Shown piece by piece: positions 1-6,437 of a DNA stretch of 19,672 nt (position 1 is the first letter of the stretch; each line of letters starts with the position of its first letter). This DNA comes from Chloroflexota bacterium (GTDB taxonomy: Bacteria; Chloroflexota; Ktedonobacteria; Ktedonobacterales; Ktedonobacteraceae): the NCBI GenBank assembly GCA_005879655.1, contig VBJK01000077.1, positions 1-19,672 on the forward strand. The letters are read 5' to 3'. The notes beneath the pieces were generated by a model, which saw only the letters and a list, made by a program, of their open reading frames with translations, was not told the DNA's origin and made no database searches. The translations under genes were made by a program, and so were the position numbers.

Positions 1-206
1 TGAGAGCGGGCAAGACTCAGCCGACACCACAAGATGTACAGCAGGGTTTGGAATTGGTAACGGGTCCAAATTCGTTTCAGGGGGTGAGCGGGCAGATTGC
101 CTTCGGAGCGGACGGCAATCCGGTGAACAAAGCGCTAGTCATCTTGTTCGTTGATAATGGCCATATCAAAATGGAGCCATTCAAGCTCGGTGCGTTCCTG
201 AAATAA
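1..206 (+). CDS. C-terminal end of a Ser/Thr kinase-type fusion with a periplasmic-binding-protein domain (partial, runs off left edge)
   Basis: An open frame entered at base 3 reads through to TAA at 204-206. Its 67 residues align closely with the last ~70 residues of the next gene: both have a helix with a TP-x-DV element, then SGQIAFG followed by D-G/P-x-P-V-x-KA and a hydrophobic strand (LVILFV here, VLILRV downstream). That region is the C-terminal lobe of a type 1 (Leu/Ile/Val-type) periplasmic binding fold. The visible part is therefore the extracellular end of a paralogue of the downstream protein. A kinase domain upstream is inferred only from this paralogy and is outside the window. 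The gap to the next start is 79 bases with no clear terminator, so co-transcription is possible. Confidence 0.8.
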   Translation, partial: RAGKTQPTPQDVQQGLELVTGPNSFQGVSGQIAFGADGNPVNKALVILFVDNGHIKMEPFKLGAFLK

Positions 207-285
207 CTGGTAGAGCGAGCTTCTTGTGCTTGCCCACCAACATTGTATTTTTGTTGATCAAATAAAAAATAGTAGGCCTAGACGA

Positions 286-3000
286 ATGAAATGTCCTTTT
301 TGTGGTACCCATAATCAATCAGGAGAAGCCTTCTGTACCAACTGTGGTGCTTATCTAGATCCGTCTGCCAATTCACCTACTACGGTAAGTACGATGCATA
401 GTAGCACGGTGACAGGCAATACACTGACAGCAACCACGACCGGCGATATTGGTAATTCGCGTACCCTGACGCCGAACACGAAGTTGGAGAATGGCCGTTA
501 CGTTGTTGATAAGATCCTGGGGCAGGGTGGCATGGGCGCAGCTGTGCTGGCCAGGGATACACGTGTCTCGAATAAACAGGTGGTCATCAAGGAACTGATC
601 TCTGACAATTCCGATCCGACCCAGCGCCAGGAGGACGTGCGCAACTTTGAGCGTGAAGTTGAGATGCTGGCGCAACTTGATCATCCTTTGATTCCTAGTG
701 TTACGGATAGTTTCCGGCAGGGATCGCGCTACTTCATGGTGCAGGAGTACGTGCCCGGTGAGGACCTGGAAAAGCATATGGAGCGTACGAAGCAGCCCAT
801 GCCAGAGCGTGAAGCGCTGACGTATACCTCGCAGGTGCTTGACATGCTCGACTACCTGAGTCAGCAGACGCCACCGATTGTGCACCGCGATATCAAGCCA
901 GCGAACATCATTATTGGTAATCGCGATAAGCGTGCCCATCTGGTGGATTTTTGCATTGCGCGTGCGGATGTGGCGAAGAACTCTAAACGCAAGCAGACCG
1001 CTGCACTTGGTACACCAGGTTATGCGCCCCCTGAGCAGTATCAGGGCAATGCAGATGCCCGCTCTGATCTGTATGCATTGGCGGCCACCTTGCATCACTT
1101 GATCACCAATCGTGATCCACGCGACTACCCACCCTTTCTTTATCCACCAGCCCGTACCATAAACCCGCAGCTCTCAGCGGATATTGAGCATGTGTTAGAG
1201 AAGGCACTCAAGATGCAGGCCGCTGAGCGTTATCAGAGTGCTGCCGCAATGAAGCACGACATCGACGCGATTTTAGGGCAGCGCTTTAATATGCCAGCTG
1301 ATAGCAGTAGCTATACGTTTAGTACATCAGGTTCAATGTCAGGAGCGGTGCATGTAACGCCTTTACCGCCAGCGGCTCCTCCTGTACAGCAGCAAGTCTC
1401 TTTGCCCCCGTCATACTCATTGCCTATGCCACCACCGCAACAGGCACCGCGCAATAATCTCTTGCGCAACTTTGCACTGTTGCTCATTGTCATTGCTATT
1501 ATTGGTATACTACTTTTTACAGTTATTGGAGGGCAAAAAGGTATCTCAGGCATCTTTTCACCTGGTGACACCGCTACGGGTCCAGATGGATTTACTCCTA
1601 ATAATGGCATTGGCATCTCCATGATAGGAGGCGAACCCATTGGCTTGAGTGACGGAAGATATGTCTTTGATGCGAGCCGTGGGGATGGGCAACAGAAGCA
1701 ACAGGCCGCCCAGAAATTACTGGATGGGGATACCGCCGGTGCACAATCGCTCTGGCGTGATGCTGTAGGCCAAGAGAGCAATGATGCTGAAGCCTTGATC
1801 TACCTGGAGAATCAGCGCGTGCTGGCCTCTGGCAAGCCATATGTAACAATGGTTGTTGGTTTAATGCTCAGTGGGCCAAGGGATCTCGTCACGGTTGGCC
1901 GTGACACCTTGCAGGGCGTCTACGTAGCTCAGAAAGAGTATAATTCAGGCACGAATGCAACCCACCAGCTTCGTGTCCTGATCGCCAATGCTGGCAGTAA
2001 AACAGAAAATACGAGAATTGTAGGAAAACAGATAGTTCAGGCAGCAAAGCAAGATCCTACTATTGTCGGCGTGATGGGCTGGCCATATAGCTCTTATGCT
2101 CAGACAGCATTGGAGATCTTCTCAAACGCCAAGATCCCTCTGGTTTCACAGACGGCCTCCAGTGACGCTTTAACGGGTGCTTCGTCATACTTCTTCCGCG
2201 TGGCCCCACCCGATAAGAGCCAATCAGGCGTTGCCGCGCAATACGCGTCACAGACGTTACATGCGAAAAATGTCGTCGTTTTTAAAGACAGTGCTAACTC
2301 ATATAGCCAGAGTCTGGCAGATGGCTTTCGCGGCCAGTTTACTGGTACTATTATTGACGCCAGTTACAGCGTAGGTAATAAGCAGTCAGTTGCCGATGCG
2401 CTCAAGCAGGTACTGAACGGAGGCACTCAGCCAGATTTGATTTACTTTGCTGGCTATTCGGCTGATGTGAGTGTCATCTTGGAGCAGCTGCCAGCTACAT
2501 CGAATCTTCAGGTGCTCGGTGGTGATGCTTTCTATGAGCTGGGCGGCTATTCAAAGGAAGCACACGCTGGCTTTAATCGCCTACGCTTTACGGCTTTTGC
2601 CTATCCTGACGAATGGGATATCCTTGGCTACGGCAATAAAAAGCCCACCTTTTATGCTGATTATGCCAAGTACTATGACCCCTATAATAAACATAAGGGT
2701 ACGTATGGCTTTACACGTGCAGATCAGCAAGTCATTCTATCCTATGACGCGATGGTCGCGCTCACCACGGCTGCTAATAACGCTCTGGCAGGCGGAAAGG
2801 CGAGTATTACGCCTGAAGATGTGCGTTTGGCGCTGACAAAGATTAGTGGAGCGCAGGCCATCCAGGGTGCTAGTGGTCAGATCGCATTCGGTTCTGAAGG
2901 TGATCCAGTCGGTAAAGCTGTGCTTATCCTGCGTGTGAATCCAGCAGGGTATATTCAGATGGAGTCACAGCTGGGGGGTGGTCAACTCCTGAAGGGGTAG
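286..3000 (+). CDS. Transmembrane Ser/Thr protein kinase with N-terminal zinc ribbon and C-terminal extracellular Leu/Ile/Val-binding-protein-like sensor domain
   Basis: A 904-residue protein if the ATG at 286 is used. A GTG at 226 would add 20 residues, but the conserved-looking zinc ribbon begins right at the ATG. Order of parts: zinc ribbon (C3-x2-C6, C17-x2-C20); Hanks-type kinase about 72-332 with a glycine loop (GQGGMG 79-84), ATP lysine K102, alpha-C glutamate in FEREVEML, HRD D202, N207 and the APPE motif; a Pro-rich linker; one transmembrane helix about 396-416; then a short TPR-like segment and a type 1 periplasmic-binding domain to the end. The magnesium motif reads DFC (C223) and not DFG. 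The layout suggests an extracellular ligand, perhaps an amino acid, controlling a cytoplasmic kinase; that is inference. A tandem paralogue ends just upstream. A mononuclear function as an ABC transporter component is unlikely because no permease genes are nearby. Confidence 0.92.
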   Translation: MKCPFCGTHNQSGEAFCTNCGAYLDPSANSPTTVSTMHSSTVTGNTLTATTTGDIGNSRTLTPNTKLENGRYVVDKILGQGGMGAAVLARDTRVSNKQVVIKELISDNSDPTQRQEDVRNFEREVEMLAQLDHPLIPSVTDSFRQGSRYFMVQEYVPGEDLEKHMERTKQPMPEREALTYTSQVLDMLDYLSQQTPPIVHRDIKPANIIIGNRDKRAHLVDFCIARADVAKNSKRKQTAALGTPGYAPPEQYQGNADARSDLYALAATLHHLITNRDPRDYPPFLYPPARTINPQLSADIEHVLEKALKMQAAERYQSAAAMKHDIDAILGQRFNMPADSSSYTFSTSGSMSGAVHVTPLPPAAPPVQQQVSLPPSYSLPMPPPQQAPRNNLLRNFALLLIVIAIIGILLFTVIGGQKGISGIFSPGDTATGPDGFTPNNGIGISMIGGEPIGLSDGRYVFDASRGDGQQKQQAAQKLLDGDTAGAQSLWRDAVGQESNDAEALIYLENQRVLASGKPYVTMVVGLMLSGPRDLVTVGRDTLQGVYVAQKEYNSGTNATHQLRVLIANAGSKTENTRIVGKQIVQAAKQDPTIVGVMGWPYSSYAQTALEIFSNAKIPLVSQTASSDALTGASSYFFRVAPPDKSQSGVAAQYASQTLHAKNVVVFKDSANSYSQSLADGFRGQFTGTIIDASYSVGNKQSVADALKQVLNGGTQPDLIYFAGYSADVSVILEQLPATSNLQVLGGDAFYELGGYSKEAHAGFNRLRFTAFAYPDEWDILGYGNKKPTFYADYAKYYDPYNKHKGTYGFTRADQQVILSYDAMVALTTAANNALAGGKASITPEDVRLALTKISGAQAIQGASGQIAFGSEGDPVGKAVLILRVNPAGYIQMESQLGGGQLLKG

Positions 3001-3016
3001 TGATTACTCTGCTTTT

Positions 3017-3200
3017 CCCTACAGAATGAAGAGCGAGCAGGGCATCCATAAAGAATACCGGTGAAATAAGCCCCTCCTGCCCCACCCAGGGCACCCACAA
3101 GGGATGCCCCTACAATGGTACGAATCAGCCTGTGATGCGCGTTCGTACCATTGTAGGGGCATCCCTTGTCGGTGCCCTGCCCACTCTTCATTCTGTAGGG
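3017..3200. repeat. Nested inverted repeat, copy 1 of a dispersed hairpin family
   Basis: The inner arms are 3087-3124 and 3142-3179: 38 bases each with one mismatch around a 17-base loop. Outer arms of 17 bases at 3017-3033 and 3184-3200 are perfect complements, so the whole block can fold into a nested stem. A degenerate single arm also lies at 3040-3059 (17 of 20 bases match the arm of the copy at 8906-9009). The arm core is GGGCACCCAYAARGGATGCC. The block sits between the convergent kinase and yggU genes, so it could also stop transcription from both sides. No coding capacity for mobility is present; a non-autonomous MITE-like or REP-like element is the likely class. Confidence 0.85.
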
Positions 3201-3448
3201 GAGAGTTTGCGCGCTAGCTCGGCCAGTGTTAACCCGGCAATCTCGACTGTTTTTTGACGGCTCGTTGAGCCACGTACAATAGTAATTGTGCGGCGAGGAA
3301 TAGCGAGCCGTTCGGCTAATAAAGCGATGAGGGCAGCATTAGCGGCCCCATCCACTGGCGGGGCCGTTAAGCGTACTTTGAGCGTATTCTGTTCCCATTC
3401 CAGGATATTTCTGCTGCTGCGAGGGATAACACGTACGTTAATCAACAT
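3188..3448 (-). CDS. yggU: DUF167 / YggU family protein
   Basis: An 86-residue protein, the usual size for the small YggU (DUF167) family, whose biochemical role is not established. The family signature is clear: LTAPPVDGAANAAL in the middle (residues about 28-41), then a basic stretch and a SRQKTVEI strand. The start ATG lies 10 bases downstream of the yggT stop and has no strong ribosome binding site, which fits translation coupled to yggT. It is the last gene of the yggS-DUF6391-yggT-yggU run. Oddly, its last five residues (LSPTE) and its stop codon are encoded by the outer arm of the inverted repeat at 3184-3200, so the repeat has either become part of the gene end or replaced the original end. 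Confidence 0.9.
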   Translation of the reverse strand: MLINVRVIPRSSRNILEWEQNTLKVRLTAPPVDGAANAALIALLAERLAIPRRTITIVRGSTSRQKTVEIAGLTLAELARKLSPTE

Positions 3449-3458
3449 ATCGTCATAA

Positions 3459-3746
3459 TCAAGATAGAGCTTGTAGCAGTAGCGTCTGTAAGGTGATCAG
3501 CAGGAATGCTGCAAGCAAAAAGCCCATATCGAACATACCTACTGGTGGCACAAAGCGGCGTACTGGGACAATAAAAGGGTCTGTGATATATGCCAGGAAA
3601 CGGATAAACGCAAAGCGTTCGTCCATACGAAACCAGGATGCGATGGCGCGGGCAAACATGGCTAGTAGGACTAGACTGATGCCATATTTGGCAATGATAA
3701 GCGCAACAAGGAAAACAATAGATAGGACGCTTTGTAAAATATTCAT
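3459..3746 (-). CDS. yggT: YggT family integral membrane protein
   Basis: A 95-residue protein with two hydrophobic helices (about 8-32 and 72-92) joined by a loop that holds the family hallmark ITDPFIVPVRRFVPP (about 54-68). YggT/YlmG proteins are small membrane proteins found beside yggS and linked in other bacteria and plastids to cell division, membrane or osmotic functions; the exact role is unsettled. A TGGAG ribosome binding site precedes the ATG and the DUF6391 stop is only 3 bases upstream, which supports one operon. Length and topology are normal for the family. Confidence 0.92.
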   Translation of the reverse strand: MNILQSVLSIVFLVALIIAKYGISLVLLAMFARAIASWFRMDERFAFIRFLAYITDPFIVPVRRFVPPVGMFDMGFLLAAFLLITLQTLLLQALS

Positions 3747-3749
3747 GAT

Positions 3750-4244
3750 TTACTCCAGAACGGTACGTACTTCTATGAAAGTAAACCCGAAAATTTGGCG
3801 GCGCACAATAGAGCTGATGCGTACACCTTGTAGGTCTGGTAGGGTTGTGAAATGGCGTTGTACATATTCTCCAAGGGGACGTGCAGCGGCCCAACCAGCA
3901 AACGATGATGCGGCGGCGGTTGCCAGTCGCGTACGTGTTTGGCTGAAGGCCAGGCCGACAAGGGTACCCAGTGTCACCAGAGAGACGCCAACTGCAAGGT
4001 TGGTACCGCAATTGGGATGTATGGCAAGTTCAGCTTCTCCTGCTTGCAGGCGGCTCAACGCTTCGTCCAGGGCGTGGCGTAGCTCTCCTAGATCAACATC
4101 TCCGAAGATAATAAAGCCGTCAGTACTAGAACGGGCGCTGACACTCAGATTGGCCATCCGCTGACTTAGGATAGTGATCGTCGCGTGCTCTAGGGCATGA
4201 TTCTGGCGGATGCGGCGACCAAACAAGAAATCATCAACTTTCAT
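3750..4244 (-). CDS. DUF6391 family protein of unknown function, probably membrane-associated
   Basis: A 164-residue protein. The features that recall DUF6391 are an N-terminal NHALEHATI motif (residues 15-23), a central HPNCGTNLAVG motif (76-86) and a following hydrophobic segment (about 84-100) with a second weakly hydrophobic stretch (108-121). The family is known to me from cyanobacteria and Chloroflexota, without an assigned activity. The His/Glu/His cluster and the second His-Pro-Asn-Cys motif could bind a metal, but this is only a guess. The gene start overlaps the yggS stop by 11 bases and its stop lies 3 bases from the yggT start, so it is firmly inside the yggS-yggT operon, the place where sepF often sits in other phyla. 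It shows no SepF-like sequence. Confidence 0.8.
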   Translation of the reverse strand: MKVDDFLFGRRIRQNHALEHATITILSQRMANLSVSARSSTDGFIIFGDVDLGELRHALDEALSRLQAGEAELAIHPNCGTNLAVGVSLVTLGTLVGLAFSQTRTRLATAAASSFAGWAAARPLGEYVQRHFTTLPDLQGVRISSIVRRQIFGFTFIEVRTVLE

Positions 4245-5028
4245 CAGTGTTTCCTCTATCTACTGTATAGATACGGTTGCCAAAAATCGCTCGCCCAATG
4301 CGAACGATCGTAGCTCCCTCTTCAATTGCTATTATATAATCATCAGTCATCCCCATTGAGAGATGCTGCCACGTGCAGGATGGTACCTGTGCGCGTAAGC
4401 GGTCGCGTAGCAGGCATAATGTACGAAAGACCGGGCGAACATCCTCTGCATTAGCAACCAATGGGGCAACGGTCATCAAACCTTGTACGGCCAGATGAGG
4501 AAGTGTGACAAGCAGCGGAGCGAGTGAGAGTGTCTCGTCCGCTGTCATGCCTGCTTTACTCTCCTCGCCAGTAACATTTACTTCTAACAGCACGGGCAAG
4601 CGGATGGCATGGTTGGCTGCATGGCGCTCTAATAGCTGAGCCAGCTGGAGGCTATCAACGCTTTGTACGCTATCAAATACTCCTGCAACTTTCCCTACCT
4701 TATTACTTTGTAGATGCCCGATCATATGCCAGTGCAAGCCTGCCGGATGGAACTGTGTTATCTTTGGTAGCGCTTCCTGAACGCGATTTTCGCCAAAATC
4801 AGTTATGCCTAGCTGGTAAGCCATCATCACCTGTTCGATAGGTCGGGTTTTTGAGACGGCAATCAGGGTGATCTCTGAGGGATCGCGTCCAGCACGACGT
4901 GCCGCAGCGGCAATGTTCGTGCGTATGTGGGCGATATTCGTGGCTAGCTGTTCTGCTTGTGCTTGCTGGTTGGCGGAGTGATTATGTATCACGGCAAATT
5001 CTCTCGTGGCTAAAAGTTGTGGTGACAT
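4234..5028 (-). CDS. yggS: YggS / PLPBP family pyridoxal 5'-phosphate homeostasis protein
   Basis: About 264 residues. It shows the PLP-binding lysine in LIAVSKTRP (K61 counting from the GTG at 5031), FGENRVQEA, WHMIGHLQSNK, the VNVTGEESKAG strand, GLMTVAP and the phosphate-binding SMGMTDDY loop; most relatives have Ser and not Thr before DDY or DY. These proteins bind PLP without known catalysis and keep free PLP and amino acid pools in balance. The start is uncertain: GTG at 5031, ATG at 5028 or an in-frame GTG at 4992 are possible, and none has a strong ribosome binding site. The family usually begins near residue 25 of this frame, so the long N-terminus may be overcalled. It heads the yggS-DUF6391-yggT-yggU run and lies 58 bases behind the LCP gene. 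Confidence 0.92.
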   Translation of the reverse strand: MSPQLLATREFAVIHNHSANQQAQAEQLATNIAHIRTNIAAAARRAGRDPSEITLIAVSKTRPIEQVMMAYQLGITDFGENRVQEALPKITQFHPAGLHWHMIGHLQSNKVGKVAGVFDSVQSVDSLQLAQLLERHAANHAIRLPVLLEVNVTGEESKAGMTADETLSLAPLLVTLPHLAVQGLMTVAPLVANAEDVRPVFRTLCLLRDRLRAQVPSCTWQHLSMGMTDDYIIAIEEGATIVRIGRAIFGNRIYTVDRGNTDES

Positions 5029-5089
5029 CACTTGATATTACGTTTGGAGGTACACCGTAGTTGTGAACATCCTAGCTTTTCATCCCCAC

Positions 5090-6298
5090 CTATCCCATAC
5101 CATTCGTCTTGCAGCTATGGACATAGTAGCCCAGCCCAAAAATGTTGTTAATAAGTGGCTCGATGATGTCACAGTTGGGGATGACGACATCCTGGTTGGC
5201 ATGGATTGAGGGGTCATAGACACGGGCGTAATCGCCATAATTCTGATTATCTGGTCCAGGCCCTAATGTGACGCGTTGTATGGCGTTGGCATCAAGCGAG
5301 CGGGCAAAGTTGGCGAAGGCGAGCATCTCCTGCTCGTTCAGGTCGGTATAGACTTTGCCTTTCAGGTCTGCGAGCAGCTCCGAGAAATGTTGCGTGATAT
5401 TAGGTACATTCAGCTTTTGTTTCAACGCTTGGATGACCTGTTGTTGCCGTTGCGTACGACCGATATCGCCCACTTGGTCGGCATGGCGTGAGCGGACATA
5501 TTCTAGCGCGGCTTGCCCATCCAAATGTTGTGGTCCAGGAGCTAGATAGAGACGCTTATAGGCGAAAGGATCATGTGGATCACTGCTATTGCCGGAGTCG
5601 TCGGGATAAATATCATCCACAATAGGATGAGATACATTGATGTCGATACCTCCAAGAGTGTCAATAACTTTGGCAAAGCCATCCAGACCGACCCAGCCAT
5701 AGCGATCAATCCTAATCCCATAATCATCCTCAATGGTCTGGCGTGCCAGGCGTACACCATCTTCAAAGCGACCGCTGCGTTGTACACCCAGAAAGAATGC
5801 CTGATCGATTTTATGCATACCGTTGCCATCGGAGACCGGAACCCAGGAGTCACGGGGAAGCGAGACCATATACATACTGTTGTTGGCAGGATCGACGTGA
5901 ACGATCATCATCACTTGTGTCAGTACAGCTGGGAAGGTGTACTTGCCATCATTATCGCTACCCAACAAGAGAATATTCCATGGCCGTCCCGGGGGAAGTG
6001 TACTTGAGCCTATCTGGTCGTCAACTGGACGCACAAACTGGCTGAGGGGAGAGAGAGTATTGTCATAAAAGAAAGCAAGGACGAGTATGCTACCAGCAAT
6101 GATTGTCGTCACCAGAAAAATGGTCAGAGCGGTACGAACAGGATTGGCGGGCTTTTGTGGGGGACGCCTCTTGGACGACGCCGGATGAGTGTTTGGCATG
6201 TGCTGATGGTGCCGTACCCTGCTAGACCAATCCTGCCCAACGTAACTTGGCTGGTGTGAAGTACGCCTTGATAATCGTATGGGCAACTGCTTTTTCAT
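5090..6298 (-). CDS. LytR-CpsA-Psr (LCP) family cell wall polymer transferase
   Basis: About 402 residues from the ATG at 6298; an ATG at 6349 would add 17 residues, and neither has a clear ribosome binding site. A basic cytoplasmic tail is followed by one transmembrane helix (about 72-95 in the longer form) and the extracellular LCP domain (about 124-315): NILLLGSDN, VSLPRDSWV with the Arg-Asp pair (166-167), MHKIDQAF, and VRSRHAD followed by DIGRTQRQQQ. LCP enzymes move undecaprenyl-phosphate-linked polymers to the cell wall or to proteins. The usual RSDTMM segment reads LTQVMM (143-148), so one acidic metal ligand of the canonical family is not in its place. It may be the first gene of the operon with yggS. 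Confidence 0.88.
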   Translation of the reverse strand: MKKQLPIRLSRRTSHQPSYVGQDWSSRVRHHQHMPNTHPASSKRRPPQKPANPVRTALTIFLVTTIIAGSILVLAFFYDNTLSPLSQFVRPVDDQIGSSTLPPGRPWNILLLGSDNDGKYTFPAVLTQVMMIVHVDPANNSMYMVSLPRDSWVPVSDGNGMHKIDQAFFLGVQRSGRFEDGVRLARQTIEDDYGIRIDRYGWVGLDGFAKVIDTLGGIDINVSHPIVDDIYPDDSGNSSDPHDPFAYKRLYLAPGPQHLDGQAALEYVRSRHADQVGDIGRTQRQQQVIQALKQKLNVPNITQHFSELLADLKGKVYTDLNEQEMLAFANFARSLDANAIQRVTLGPGPDNQNYGDYARVYDPSIHANQDVVIPNCDIIEPLINNIFGLGYYVHSCKTNGMG

Positions 6299-6331
6299 TT
6301 CATAGATAGTATACCCGACAAGTTCAGCCCA

Positions 6332-6349
6332 ATGTATCCATTGATACAT
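6332..6349. promoter_or_regulatory. Perfect 7-bp inverted repeat in the LCP/M24 divergent promoter region, candidate operator
   Basis: ATGTATC at 6332-6338 and GATACAT at 6343-6349 are exact complements around CATT. If the LCP protein starts at 6298, this palindrome lies in its leader or promoter, in the space shared with the divergent M24 peptidase gene. It could be an operator, a small RNA hairpin, or chance. It overlaps the alternative LCP start at 6349. Confidence 0.3.
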
Positions 6350-6437
6350 ATCTTGTATTAATTTGACCCATTGTGCTGATAATTTGCCAAGAATGGTACA
6401 ATACTCTCACACAGTACACACTCTGGGAGAATATTGT

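Noticed and set aside
373..1098. 241-codon frame antisense to the kinase domain
   Set aside because: It lies entirely opposite conserved kinase motifs and has no domain or gene signals of its own.
3017..3200. Complete insertion sequence
   Set aside because: The block is 184 bases with no open frame for a transposase, so only a non-autonomous element fits.
3442..4011. 189-codon frame on the minus strand overlapping yggT and DUF6391
   Set aside because: It is a shadow in another frame, rich in Cys, Tyr, Pro and Arg, with no domain.
3493..4164. 223-codon open frame on the plus strand
   Set aside because: It lies opposite yggT and the DUF6391 gene, which have clear family motifs and operon spacing. 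Its protein is low in hydrophobic pattern and matches no family.
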